Assembly (NCBI RefSeq): GCF_000217995.1
Contig: NC_015676.1
Location: forward strand, 288,103-352,102
Length of the DNA: 64,000 nt
Source of the DNA: Methanosalsum zhilinae DSM 4017
GTDB lineage: Archaea; Halobacteriota; Methanosarcinia; Methanosarcinales; Methanosarcinaceae
Direction: 5' to 3'
Within the stretch, counting starts at the first letter, position 1. Each line of letters starts with the position of its first letter. The notes below the pieces were generated by a model. It was not told the origin of the DNA, searched no databases, and saw only the letters and a program-made list of their open reading frames with translations. The translations under genes were made by a program, and so were the position numbers. Shown here in pieces: positions 29,012 to 37,833 of this stretch.

Positions 29012-29052
29012 TGGTCTGTGGCCGAATACACGGCGATCTGGATCACAGGCCA
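29012..29052 (+). terminator. Probable terminator after the HEAT-repeat gene
   Basis: TGGTCTGTG (29012-29020) pairs with CACAGGCCA (29044-29052) with one G-T pair, enclosing a smaller GCCG/CGGC hairpin. T-rich sequence follows. It is 13 bases past the stop codon. Confidence 0.5.
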
Positions 29053-29100
29053 TTTCACTTATATCTATATCTACATTTTTAATGGATAATTGTAATAGCC

Positions 29101-29631
29101 TCAGTAGGTATAGTCTATCTTTCTTGCAGCTGTTTCAATAGCTTCCATCAGACTATCCTTTGGCATGATCGTGGCAACAGGAATATGTATGATTTTTTCA
29201 ATGGTAGGGCTTACAATAGGTGCACATACCAGTGCTTTTGCACCCTCTCTTTCAGCTCTTACTGCAGCTACAATGGCATCTTCCATAGTGGAAGCAGAAT
29301 ATTCCCGGATGGTCAGGAGTTTTCCTCCAACCTTCCTTTTTGTCTCATTGATATTGTCCAGTACATGGCGGGCTGCAATTATTGCAATAAAATCTCCATG
29401 TTCTGGTTCTTCAAGACCTCTGATAGTGTTCACGATATGACGAAGTGTCTTTACATTTGGCTCCCTGGTACCGGAAACTATTTTATAGAGGGTGCTTGCT
29501 GAAATTCCTGAAATCTGGGAGAATTCTACCACTGTCATGTTCAGATCATCTTTTATAACTTCTGCGAACGTCTTCTGGAATTCCTCGTCGCTCTTGAATG
29601 CGGCATCAATTACCTTGTCGGCAGCTTTCAT
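29101..29631 (-). CDS. Archaeal HTH transcriptional regulator with C-terminal sensor-like domain
   Basis: 176 residues. An XRE-type helix-turn-helix lies around residues 28-70 (LNMTVVEFSQISGISASTLYK, two helices, then SGTREPNVKTLRHI). The C-terminal half (about 85-176) is an alpha/beta domain with REYSASTMEDAIVAAVRAERE and a conserved CAPIVSPTIEKIIHIPVATI segment, as in archaeal regulators of the same layout whose ligand is unknown. It is divergent from the ABC transporter genes, with a palindrome in between, so it is a candidate regulator of that operon and perhaps of itself. Confidence 0.87.
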   Translation of the reverse strand: MKAADKVIDAAFKSDEEFQKTFAEVIKDDLNMTVVEFSQISGISASTLYKIVSGTREPNVKTLRHIVNTIRGLEEPEHGDFIAIIAARHVLDNINETKRKVGGKLLTIREYSASTMEDAIVAAVRAEREGAKALVCAPIVSPTIEKIIHIPVATIMPKDSLMEAIETAARKIDYTY

Positions 29632-29801
29632 ATAATATCAGTTCCATAAATAATACAAATTTCATAGATCAATATAGGTGTATTTTTATCCATTCTGCTA
29701 CTATATGCCTGATATAAGCTACAATGGACATTTAAATCTATTTATTTCCCTTTTGTATACTAAATTTAATATTATTAATACTTTTAGGTAATATATTCAT
29801 T

Positions 29802-29832
29802 TTTTCCGGAAAATGATATATATTATATTTAA
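29802..29832 (+). promoter_or_regulatory. Palindromic operator candidate and TATA box before the transporter
   Basis: TTTTCCGGAAAA (29802-29813) is a perfect 12-base palindrome. It directly precedes an AT-only, TATA-like run (about 29816-29832) 36-50 bases before the transporter start. This is where a repressor or activator would contact the pre-initiation complex. The divergent HTH gene is the obvious candidate to bind it. Confidence 0.5.
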
Positions 29833-29867
29833 TAAACAATATAGTATAAATGATCGAGGTGATCTTA

Positions 29868-30869
29868 TTGAACATTATAGAAACTAAATTTAAAAAAGCC
29901 GCAATTATCTCAATTTTAGTGCTTATGGGTGCGGTCTTCCTATCCGGCTGTGCTGCTCTTGATGAAAGAACACTCACTTTTGGCTATCAGCCCAGTACAC
30001 ACCAGGTAGCCTATATGGTAGCTGAGGACAGAGGCTGGTGGCAGGAAGATCTTGCTCCCTATGGAATAGACCGAATCGATGACAGAGAATTTGCAACTGG
30101 AGCTCCGGAAATGCAGGCAATGATGGCAGGACATCTTGACGTTGCCTATGTTGGTGCAGCGCCTGTAATTTCTGCACTGGATAAAGGACTTGATGCAAAG
30201 ATCGTTGCAGGTGTGCAGACCCAGGGCTCAAGTCTTGTGCTTAGCAATGAACTTGCAGAGACCTATAATTCCCCAGAGGATCTGAAGGGTCTAAAGATCG
30301 CCACATTCCCACCTGGAACAATCCAGGATACCATAATAAAAACATGGTTAGCGGACAATGGCATTGACCCTCAAAACGACCTTGAGATAGTAGGTATGGG
30401 ACCTGGTGAAGCTATCACTGCGATATCAGCAGGCCATGTAGATGGTGTATTTCTGCCACATCCTGCTCCATCAATAATTGAGAGTGAAGGCTATGGTTTG
30501 ACCGTATTAGAATCTGGAGAAATAGCTCCCCACCATGCCTGCTGTGTCCTTGTAGTTTCGGGAGAACTGATACGTGAAGAGCCTGAACTTGTTGAACAGA
30601 TCGTCAGGACTCATATCAAAGCTACCGAATACATAAAGGATAATCCTGATGAAGCTGCAGAAGTATTCTCACAATACACCGGATGGAGCGTGGCAGATAC
30701 CAAGAAATCTCTGGAAGAATGGGATGGTGAATGGGTTTCTGATCCAAACATACTGGCAGATTCTACTGTAGCTTATGCCCAGCAGCAATATAATCTGGGA
30801 TACATAGATACACTTCTAACAGAAGATGATATCTTTGATCTTAGCTTTTATGAAGCCGCAGTGAACTGA
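29868..30869 (+). CDS. ABC transporter substrate-binding lipoprotein (SsuA/TauA/NrtA type)
   Basis: About 333 residues. A lipoprotein signal ends in the lipobox FLSGC (Cys28), so the mature protein is membrane-tethered outside the cell. The mature part starts TLTFGYQPSTHQVAYMVAEDRGWW, followed by MQAMMAGHLDVAYVGAAPVI, the pattern of aliphatic-sulfonate, taurine or nitrate binding proteins. The start chosen is TTG 29868, because GAGGTGATC sits six bases before it; an ATG at 29850 overlaps that site and is less likely. Permease and ATPase follow. The substrate is not certain: a sulfonate would make sense in a coenzyme M-dependent methanogen, but that is inference. Confidence 0.9.
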   Translation: MNIIETKFKKAAIISILVLMGAVFLSGCAALDERTLTFGYQPSTHQVAYMVAEDRGWWQEDLAPYGIDRIDDREFATGAPEMQAMMAGHLDVAYVGAAPVISALDKGLDAKIVAGVQTQGSSLVLSNELAETYNSPEDLKGLKIATFPPGTIQDTIIKTWLADNGIDPQNDLEIVGMGPGEAITAISAGHVDGVFLPHPAPSIIESEGYGLTVLESGEIAPHHACCVLVVSGELIREEPELVEQIVRTHIKATEYIKDNPDEAAEVFSQYTGWSVADTKKSLEEWDGEWVSDPNILADSTVAYAQQQYNLGYIDTLLTEDDIFDLSFYEAAVN

Positions 30870-30932
30870 TCATTCTGTGTAATAAATGATAAGATACATT
30901 AATGGTCAGAACACTATAGCTAAGTCTGCGAC

Positions 30933-30961
30933 AGAGGGTACTGGGCTTACCAGGATCCTCT
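30933..30961 (+). terminator. Intercistronic hairpin between binding protein and permease genes
   Basis: AGAGGGTACTGG (30933-30944) and CCAGGATCCTCT (30950-30961) form 11 pairs out of 12 around a five-base loop, followed by AATCTTTTAAT. It lies in the 133-base gap. It could act as a partial terminator or 3'-end stabiliser, letting the binding protein be made in excess over the membrane parts. Confidence 0.55.
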
Positions 30962-31002
30962 AATCTTTTAATCAATTTCAATGAACAACTACCGGTGACC
31001 AG

Positions 31003-31791
31003 ATGATCAGGAATATAGTATCATTTATAAGAAATAGGAATATAGAAATTGCTTCCCTTATAGGTGCAATTGTTCTCTGGCAATTTATTGCAGATGTAAT
31101 CGTTCAGAGAAAACTATTCCTTCCAAGTTTCACTGATGTGGTATCTTCTTTTTTAAGAGTTGTTGAAACCGGTGTACTGTTCACTGATATTCAGGTCAGT
31201 CTGCTACATTTTGGAATCGGTATAGGTTCTGCGTTTTTCATAGGAATTCCAGTAGGTGTTCTCATGGGCTGGTTCAATACAGGAAACCGTATAATGGACC
31301 CAATTGTTGAAATATTGCGTCCCATCCCTCCACTTGCATGGATCCCTTTTGCACTGATATGGCTCGGCCTGACTCATACCGCAGCTGGATTTGTGGTTTT
31401 TGTTGGTGCAGTTTTTCCGATTGTGATAAATACGTATACAGGCTTTAAGGGTGTTTCAAGAATCTATGTGGAAGCTGCAAAGGTACTGGGCTGTACACGT
31501 GACCGTGATCTCATAAGGCATGTAGCTTTTCCTTCAGCAATGCCTTCGATCACTGCCGGAATAAGGATCGGTATGGGTGTTGGATGGATGTGTCTGGTGG
31601 CTGCAGAACTATTTGGAGTAAGCAGGTTTGGACTGGGTTATAAAATATGGTTCCATTATTCCCTTCACCAGATGGATTTTGTACTCACCTACATGCTCCT
31701 GCTTGGAATGATCGGTCTGTTGATAGATAAAGGATTCAGACGTATAGTGGATGTCTATCTTCTCAAATGGCGCAGGGGAGTTGTAGTATAA
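31003..31791 (+). CDS. ABC transporter permease (SsuC/TauC type)
   Basis: 262 residues with about six membrane segments. The family has the EAA loop EAAKVLGCTRDRDLIRHVAFPSAMPSI near 160-190, which docks the ATPase, and an N-terminal segment LFLPSFTDVVSSF. The ATG follows CCGGTGACC, a fair ribosome-binding site. The stop codon overlaps the ATPase start (TAATG), so the two are translationally coupled. Confidence 0.94.
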   Translation: MIRNIVSFIRNRNIEIASLIGAIVLWQFIADVIVQRKLFLPSFTDVVSSFLRVVETGVLFTDIQVSLLHFGIGIGSAFFIGIPVGVLMGWFNTGNRIMDPIVEILRPIPPLAWIPFALIWLGLTHTAAGFVVFVGAVFPIVINTYTGFKGVSRIYVEAAKVLGCTRDRDLIRHVAFPSAMPSITAGIRIGMGVGWMCLVAAELFGVSRFGLGYKIWFHYSLHQMDFVLTYMLLLGMIGLLIDKGFRRIVDVYLLKWRRGVVV

Positions 31792-32555
31792 TGGGCATGC
31801 TTGAGATAAAAGTATCAAAAGTATTTGAAAAAGATAAGGATTCCACAATGGCCCTCAAGGATATCAATCTCACAGTAAAGGATGGTGAGTTTGTATGCCT
31901 TATCGGTCCATCAGGCTGTGGCAAAACAACACTCTTAAGGCTGGTTGCCGGACTTGAGCCACCTACAAGTGGTGACATCATACTGGATGGGAAAAGGATC
32001 ATGGGTCCGGATCCCAAAAAAGGTATGGTGTTCCAGGAATACTCACTTTTCCCGTGGAGAAATGTTATCCGGAACGTTTCCTTTGGACTTGAAATGCAGG
32101 GTATGGCGAAAGATGAGTCTGAAAAAATAGCAGAAAAATATATCAGGATGGTTGGTCTTGAGCAATTCAAATACAGCTATCCCCATGAACTATCCGGAGG
32201 GATGCGTCAGAGAGTTGCGATTGCCAGAGCACTTGCTAATAATCCCAAAATTCTTCTCATGGATGAGCCTTTTGGAGCTCTGGATGCCCAGACCCGAAAT
32301 GAACTTCAGATTGAACTTCTTGATGTCTGGAAGGAAGAAAATATCACAATACTGTTTGTAACACACAGTGTGGATGAGGCTGTATTTCTGGCAGACCGGA
32401 TAGCAGTGATGACCTCACGTCCAGGAGAAATTAAAGAGATAATTGATGTGGATATTTCCCGTCCCCGTGAAAGAACAAGCCCGGAAGCAAACCGAATAAG
32501 GAACAGGATTCTCAGGTTACTGGAAGAGGAAAGAAAAAGTACAAAAAATGAGTGA
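31791..32555 (+). CDS. ABC transporter ATP-binding protein (SsuB/TauB type)
   Basis: 254 residues. Walker A GPSGCGKTT, Q-loop MVFQEYSLFPW, signature LSGGMRQR, Walker B ILLMDEPFGALD and the H-loop FVTHSVDEA are all present. The C-terminus (VDISRPRERTSPE) is typical of the nitrate/sulfonate/taurine class. The ATG at 31791 overlaps the permease stop by one base; an in-frame ATG at 31767 lies inside the permease gene and is not preferred. Confidence 0.95.
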   Translation: MGMLEIKVSKVFEKDKDSTMALKDINLTVKDGEFVCLIGPSGCGKTTLLRLVAGLEPPTSGDIILDGKRIMGPDPKKGMVFQEYSLFPWRNVIRNVSFGLEMQGMAKDESEKIAEKYIRMVGLEQFKYSYPHELSGGMRQRVAIARALANNPKILLMDEPFGALDAQTRNELQIELLDVWKEENITILFVTHSVDEAVFLADRIAVMTSRPGEIKEIIDVDISRPRERTSPEANRIRNRILRLLEEERKSTKNE

Positions 32556-32559
32556 TATG

Positions 32560-32991
32560 TCATACTGATCTGACAATGACCTTTGTACCTGATTCTATCT
32601 CTTTTACATTGACCTTTCCCACAAGTTCAAGAACTTCGCTTGACCTGACAAAACCTATAGAACATCCAGGCCTTACAAACATCTTCCCTTTACTGATCGC
32701 AGCCTGATCAATGGTGCTGTTGTCAAGTATCATCAGTTCAGAATTCACTTCAATGCTGCCTTTTATATGACAACTTGATCCTATCACTGCACTTTTGGCA
32801 CTGATATCTCTGTTAACGGTACATCTCTTTCCAAGTTCAAGTTTACCAGATACCTCAAGTCCTTTCCAGAAATTAACACCGCTACCTGTCAGAAGATTTC
32901 CTTCAATTATGAGATCCTCTTCAAAATAGGCTCCTTTCTGAACTATATATGTACCGGTGGGTGAATGATATTTTATAAAGCTGTTTTCCAT
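32560..32991 (-). CDS. Bactofilin-like polymer-forming beta-solenoid protein
   Basis: 143 residues with repeating short beta-strand turns (FEEDLIIEGNLLTGSGVNF, GLEVSGKLELGKRC, SAVIGSSCHIKGSI). This is the pattern of a right-handed beta-helix of the bactofilin/polymer-forming type, with no signal peptide or membrane segment. The start ATG 32991 gives MENSFIKY; a TTG 15 bases upstream is possible. It is convergent with the transporter ATPase, four bases between stops, and is followed upstream by the gene for a repeat protein in the same direction. Function is unknown; a scaffold role is inference. Confidence 0.65.
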   Translation of the reverse strand: MENSFIKYHSPTGTYIVQKGAYFEEDLIIEGNLLTGSGVNFWKGLEVSGKLELGKRCTVNRDISAKSAVIGSSCHIKGSIEVNSELMILDNSTIDQAAISKGKMFVRPGCSIGFVRSSEVLELVGKVNVKEIESGTKVIVRSV

Positions 32992-33026
32992 TATATCACA
33001 TTTCAAATATTGTTTTCTGAGATAGA

Positions 33027-33764
33027 TTATTCAGGTTCGTTTGTATCCTTTATGCATCTGATATAGATGCCGGTAGATATCATGATCAGTGCAGCCGTTG
33101 TTGTTGACATTTTATCCTGATCGATATTACTTTTGCAAATTTGATTTTCCAGCCACTGTATTGATGATTGAAGTTCATTACAGTGTCCGGAATATATCAG
33201 TGCCTGTAAAGCAATGTTGCTGGTAGCAAGATATTTCCATCCTCCACTTTCGTTGCGCTGGCTTAATATCCATTTCGAATGATCATCTATGAACCTGCTA
33301 TATTTTTCATGTTCACCCAGTTGCGCCTGTTTTGAAAGTGCTGTAACAATCAGTGACACAGTTCCGGTATGCTTCCATTCACTGCTGAAATTATTCATAA
33401 GCCAAACACAGCCTTCCTTGTTGTACACTCCTGCATCTGCAAGGGCAATAAGTGCATATGATGTATCATAAACATCACAATTCCATGAACCTTCTGATTG
33501 TCCCTCTTCCAGACGTTTTATCAGTGAATTGTATACTATCCCTGCATCAATAAGTGCAGAACAGGCACGTGCAATATCCCTGATAGACTCATAACATCTG
33601 CTGCTATCTATAATCAGATCTAAAACATGTTTGTCTATAATCTCCTGTGGAATTATTTCTTTCCACAGACAGTAAGCTGAAACCACACGGGATAATTCTT
33701 TTATTCCGTTTGGACCTCTCTTTTCAATATAATCAATCAGTATTTTTGCAAAGTCAGTGTTCAT
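33027..33764 (-). CDS. Prenyltransferase/squalene-cyclase-like alpha-toroid repeat protein
   Basis: 245 residues, mostly helical. Two recognisable blocks resemble alpha/alpha-toroid repeats: GQSEGSWNCDVYDTSYALIA near 100-120 and SQRNESGGWKYLATSNIALQ near 168-187. These QxxxGGW-type repeats build terpene cyclases, prenyltransferases and complement-like proteins. The protein is too short for a full cyclase and lacks a DxDD motif, so catalysis is doubtful. It is directly upstream of the bactofilin-like gene, about 35 bases away, and probably in one transcript with it. Confidence 0.7.
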   Translation of the reverse strand: MNTDFAKILIDYIEKRGPNGIKELSRVVSAYCLWKEIIPQEIIDKHVLDLIIDSSRCYESIRDIARACSALIDAGIVYNSLIKRLEEGQSEGSWNCDVYDTSYALIALADAGVYNKEGCVWLMNNFSSEWKHTGTVSLIVTALSKQAQLGEHEKYSRFIDDHSKWILSQRNESGGWKYLATSNIALQALIYSGHCNELQSSIQWLENQICKSNIDQDKMSTTTAALIMISTGIYIRCIKDTNEPE

Positions 33765-33871
33765 CTATCTCCAGAATAAATCATTATATTTTATCTGCTC
33801 TTCGATTTATGCCACATTTTTGTGATATTAATATTATCTCACTGTTTTTCAATTAAAAGAATATCTCAACC

Positions 33872-35665
33872 TTAAATAATATATCTGTGTCTGTCACTGT
33901 ATTCTCTCTGCTTGCCCGGATTCCAGCGGCTGACATGTCCAAAATATCCGGTAACCCTTGAAATATAGTCCACTATCTCATTTGCACATATCATACACTT
34001 GCTGGATCTGCCTTTTGAGACATGACCCTTTATGCATATTGAATAATCCGGGGAGAAACAGAAGTATGCAAGTTTTGTTCGGGATAGCTTTTCAACCATC
34101 TCGTTTAGTCCTTCTGGATCAGGGGTACTTTCTCCCATCCATATATGTGCTATAGCTCCCCCTGTGAAAAATGGATGCATATCTGATTCCACCTGCAGCT
34201 TTTCAGATAGGGGAATACTTGAGTTGTAGGGTACATGGGTGGAATTGGTATAATAGACTGAATTTCCATCACCCTGAAATGCTGCTTTATTTCCAAACTC
34301 TGATTTGTCCAGCATTGCCAGTCGGTGTGCCGTACTCTCTGCAGGTGTCTGCTCGAATGTATAGGTTATTTCGTCCGTTTCACTGTATTTATTAATTCTC
34401 TCAGCCATATAACCAATGATCTTTTTTCCAAGTTCAGTTTGATTTACCAGAGGATCTCCAGTAAGGTTGACAAGACATTCGTTCAGGCCAACTACTCCAA
34501 AGGTGAGATGTCTGGTACTGAAATTGTAATAGTCAGGGCCTTGATCACTTTTCTGTAGCAACCAGGGAAGAATGTTCCATTCATAAAGCGATCGGCGAAT
34601 AATATCCTGTCCCTGGAGTAATGCAAGGCGTGCAGTATTCATGATTTTATCAAGACAGATAAAAAATTTATCTATATCTGCAGCTTCCAGTGCTATTCGT
34701 GGAAGGTTAACAGTTACTATCTTATTTGAACCGGTTCCCATTCCACCTGCAGTCCATATGCCGCCTGCATGTTTAACCAGGAGCCTGCAGCACATAGCCT
34801 GGATAGAATCCTCCTCTAGATAATCTGCAGCAAGATTGAGAAAATAAGGTGCACCTGTAGAAGAGGCTGCCTTCATGGTATCTATCCATAAAGGATCTTT
34901 GAAATTATGGTCTTTTGTTATAGCAGTGGTTATCAGAGGAAATGTAAATGGTGCTCCGCAGGCATCACCCCTGCCTGCAATTTCCATAACTGCTCTGTAT
35001 ATTCGTCGGGCCTCATCTTCGAAATCGGAATAGGTATCCTTTAAAAACTCTCCTGCATATATCGCTTTTTCTTCTTTTAGTGAAGGAGGACACTGAATGC
35101 GCAGCCCTATATTTGTAAAGCAACTCTGTGCTCCGGTTCTGTTGGCCTGGTTCATCTGGAATACGAATCCCTGTATGATCTGTGATAGCCGCTCATCGTC
35201 TATGCTGTCATGGTGCAGATGTGGTGCCAGCAGCCAGTTAAAATAGTCCACAGCCTGTGCTCCTGCAAAAAATTGCTGTGAGTGTATCATGAAAGACATT
35301 GTATGATATACTGCAGAGTCGAATTTTCTTGCAGGCCGGCTTTTTGTATGTGGAAATTTCAATCCGTCCATCAAAAATGTTCTGGCATCAATTCCATTGC
35401 AGTATGGTCGAAATGGTGAGTGCAGATCATGGATATGTATTCTTCCCTGCAGGTGTGCTGCTTTGATGGCAGGAGAATACAATTTTTCAAGTGCATATCT
35501 TTTATTTATCTGTGAACTTAGATGAATATCTATAAGGGATGGGCTCTGCTGAACATTTGAATTTTCTCTCAGTAACCAGTTCCTGTTATCAAGTGCATCC
35601 TCAACCAGTTCTACAGGATCGGTAAAATCCAGCCGGTCAATATTGCTCCCTGAACCCCTTTCCAT
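33872..35665 (-). CDS. nrdD: Anaerobic ribonucleoside-triphosphate reductase (class III), compact form
   Basis: 597 residues. Makes deoxynucleotides anaerobically using a glycyl radical. Seen are the HIHDL segment near 78, the MCCRL cysteine motif, NKIVTVNLPRIAL, and the glycyl-radical loop RVTGYFG with Gly573 near the C-terminus. Two features are odd. The protein begins almost directly at the catalytic barrel, so the usual N-terminal ATP-cone regulatory domain is missing. The zinc knuckle before the radical loop reads CIKGHVSKGRSSKCMIC, with only one cysteine in the first half instead of a CxxC pair. No activating enzyme gene (nrdG) is adjacent. Confidence 0.92.
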   Translation of the reverse strand: MERGSGSNIDRLDFTDPVELVEDALDNRNWLLRENSNVQQSPSLIDIHLSSQINKRYALEKLYSPAIKAAHLQGRIHIHDLHSPFRPYCNGIDARTFLMDGLKFPHTKSRPARKFDSAVYHTMSFMIHSQQFFAGAQAVDYFNWLLAPHLHHDSIDDERLSQIIQGFVFQMNQANRTGAQSCFTNIGLRIQCPPSLKEEKAIYAGEFLKDTYSDFEDEARRIYRAVMEIAGRGDACGAPFTFPLITTAITKDHNFKDPLWIDTMKAASSTGAPYFLNLAADYLEEDSIQAMCCRLLVKHAGGIWTAGGMGTGSNKIVTVNLPRIALEAADIDKFFICLDKIMNTARLALLQGQDIIRRSLYEWNILPWLLQKSDQGPDYYNFSTRHLTFGVVGLNECLVNLTGDPLVNQTELGKKIIGYMAERINKYSETDEITYTFEQTPAESTAHRLAMLDKSEFGNKAAFQGDGNSVYYTNSTHVPYNSSIPLSEKLQVESDMHPFFTGGAIAHIWMGESTPDPEGLNEMVEKLSRTKLAYFCFSPDYSICIKGHVSKGRSSKCMICANEIVDYISRVTGYFGHVSRWNPGKQREYSDRHRYII

Positions 35666-35725
35666 GTATGAAAATTGATCAGTATCATTAAATAACCTGT
35701 TGGCAGGACAATAATTTGAAGATTC

Positions 35726-36565
35726 TCATCGTGTATCAATTTCTGCGACTATGTCCACTATATTCCTGAAACACTCGGTCCATTGTGATGTTTTCTGAGC
35801 ATATGAACTCACAGAGCCTTTATCTGCATTTCTGGAAATTTCGTTTTCAAGTGGAAGCCTTGCAATAAGCGGGATATTATATTTTTTGCAGGTATCCACT
35901 ACAGCACCACTGGAAAATAGGTCAATTCTATTATGGCATATGTTACAGGTTGCACTGCTCATATTTTCAACAAGTCCCAGAACAGGTAATTTCAATGACC
36001 TGGCAAAATTGATGGATTTTATTACACTGTTAAGCGCCACTTCCTGCGGTGTTGTGACTATGATCACGCCGTCACATTCAGGCATAAATTTTGCAATGGT
36101 CAGTGCCTCATCACCTGTGCCAGGCGGCAGGTCCACAATTAAAAAATCAAGACTGCCCCACTTTACATCCTGCAGGAATTGTCTGATAACCCTTATCTTG
36201 ACCGGCCCCCTCCATATAACTGGGGTATCGTTACTGTTTACCAGCAATTCGATTGACATGATCTTTAGATTATCCGTTACCTTGAAGGGATCAAGACCTT
36301 TTCTTTTTTCACCAGTAGCTGCAGCATTGATACCATACATCTTTGGTACACTGGGCCCGTGTATATCCCCGTCAAGCAGGCCTACCTGAAATCCTCTATG
36401 TGCCAGACTGGATGCCAGGTGTGTGGCAACTGTACTTTTTCCAACTCCGCCCTTTCCACTCATGACAATTATTCGATGTTTTACATTCTTCAGGTTATCA
36501 GCTATATTTGAATTCTGTTTTCCTGAGAGAATATTTTCAGAAGTATACATCTTTTGCCGTTTCAT
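35726..36565 (-). CDS. Mrp/NBP35-type iron-sulfur carrier ATPase
   Basis: 279 residues. A P-loop ATPase that holds and transfers Fe-S clusters. The deviant Walker A is MSGKGGVGKSTVATHLA near 35-51, with DGDIHGPSVPKMYG, then DFLIVDLPPGTGDEALT. The C-terminal cysteines are in SSATCNICHN (a CxxC pair), the cluster-bridging position of the family. It lies downstream of the DUF21 pair in the same direction, with about 50 bases between. An in-frame ATG a few codons downstream is possible. Confidence 0.94.
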   Translation of the reverse strand: MKRQKMYTSENILSGKQNSNIADNLKNVKHRIIVMSGKGGVGKSTVATHLASSLAHRGFQVGLLDGDIHGPSVPKMYGINAAATGEKRKGLDPFKVTDNLKIMSIELLVNSNDTPVIWRGPVKIRVIRQFLQDVKWGSLDFLIVDLPPGTGDEALTIAKFMPECDGVIIVTTPQEVALNSVIKSINFARSLKLPVLGLVENMSSATCNICHNRIDLFSSGAVVDTCKKYNIPLIARLPLENEISRNADKGSVSSYAQKTSQWTECFRNIVDIVAEIDTR

Positions 36566-36616
36566 CCGGTTTCCTCAAAAATATATTTAGAATCAATACA
36601 AATCAATATCTTCAAT

Positions 36617-37636
36617 TCAATATACTCTCAGTACAATGCCTCTGAGCAGTCGCCCGAGAATATCAGATCCCGTTATTATCCTCCTCTGGTTCTCATCCTC
36701 TGCCCAGTATATAATCAGGTCAAGGTCGATCACATGATCTTTTTCGTGTAGCGGATAGACCTTTAATCTGCGTATTACCTGTTCCAGCCTGGTGTCAGGA
36801 GATGTTACTATAACAGGAGTGTGGCAGTAGTTGAGTGTATAGAATGGTCCTTCTTTATATATTGCATCCCTTAGGAAATCATCTGCATCGATAACCATTC
36901 TGGGATCATCATCTTCATCGGTTATTATGACCCACTTTTTCCCGGAAGACTGAATTCTCTGGAGGAAAGGATCATCAGGATCTCTTTTGATATCCGGAAA
37001 TACAGGATAATTTCCTCTAAATGGAATTGATATTATACTCCGGGGATCAATAATGGAACCTTCATTCTCAATTCTCACATCATCCATTGCAAGGAAATTA
37101 AGCGCTCCAAGACCTTCCAGCTTACCGATATCCGTCTTTGAAGATTCGATATGTTTCTCCAGCATTACCATAAGTGATCTTTCCCTGAAAAGCTGGAGTT
37201 CTTCCTTCCCAAGCCACCGGTCCAGAAGTATGGCCGATGGCTTTGCTACCGGATAGAGCAGTATCTGATAGAATTTTATCATCGGGATCATATAAGCTCC
37301 CACACGCAGTGTGTGGCGGGAGAAATATGCCTGGGGTACGATCTCACCAAAACAGGTAATGCCAATGGTAGAGAATGCAAATGCTGCAGCACCGCTCATA
37401 ACCGATTCAGTGAGCAGTGCAATCAGTACGTTAACTGCAACGTTACCCCACAGCAGTGTTGTTAGGAGAAAATTGGAATCTTCCCTGACCTCAAGGATCT
37501 TTTTAGCGTTCTTACTACCAGCCTCGGATTCAATTTCAAGCTTTAGTCGGCTGAGTCCGAATAATCCTATGGTAAGTCCTGCAAATAATCCCGACTGTAT
37601 GAGACAGAGTACAATAAATATCCATGTTAGTTCCAT
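36617..37636 (-). CDS. DUF21/CNNM-type membrane protein with CBS-like region, copy 1
   Basis: 339 residues. Three to four N-terminal membrane segments with LFAGLTIGLFGLSRLKLE and FGEIVPQAYFSR are the DUF21 hallmark (CNNM/CorC magnesium or cation exporter family). A cytoplasmic part from about residue 200 resembles a CBS pair (KWVIITDEDDDPRMVIDAD). The C-terminus has two conserved blocks, RRLKVYPLHEKDHVIDLDLI and RRIITGSDILGRLL. It lies in tandem with a close paralogue 198 bases upstream. Ion specificity is unknown. Confidence 0.9.
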   Translation of the reverse strand: MELTWIFIVLCLIQSGLFAGLTIGLFGLSRLKLEIESEAGSKNAKKILEVREDSNFLLTTLLWGNVAVNVLIALLTESVMSGAAAFAFSTIGITCFGEIVPQAYFSRHTLRVGAYMIPMIKFYQILLYPVAKPSAILLDRWLGKEELQLFRERSLMVMLEKHIESSKTDIGKLEGLGALNFLAMDDVRIENEGSIIDPRSIISIPFRGNYPVFPDIKRDPDDPFLQRIQSSGKKWVIITDEDDDPRMVIDADDFLRDAIYKEGPFYTLNYCHTPVIVTSPDTRLEQVIRRLKVYPLHEKDHVIDLDLIIYWAEDENQRRIITGSDILGRLLRGIVLRVY

Positions 37637-37833
37637 TTTTACCTGATAACCTCACATTTCTGATAGTTTTTTCCAGTATCTTTTTAATGGGTCAATATAT
37701 TTTGAGGGTATAACTATATATGATTATATACAGTTTTGAGCCGGATTTTTTTCCATATAATGCTCCGGATTGTATTTCCATGTTCCTTAAGCAAATATGG
37801 CATTTTTTTTAGCTACTGAACATACTGTTTCTG

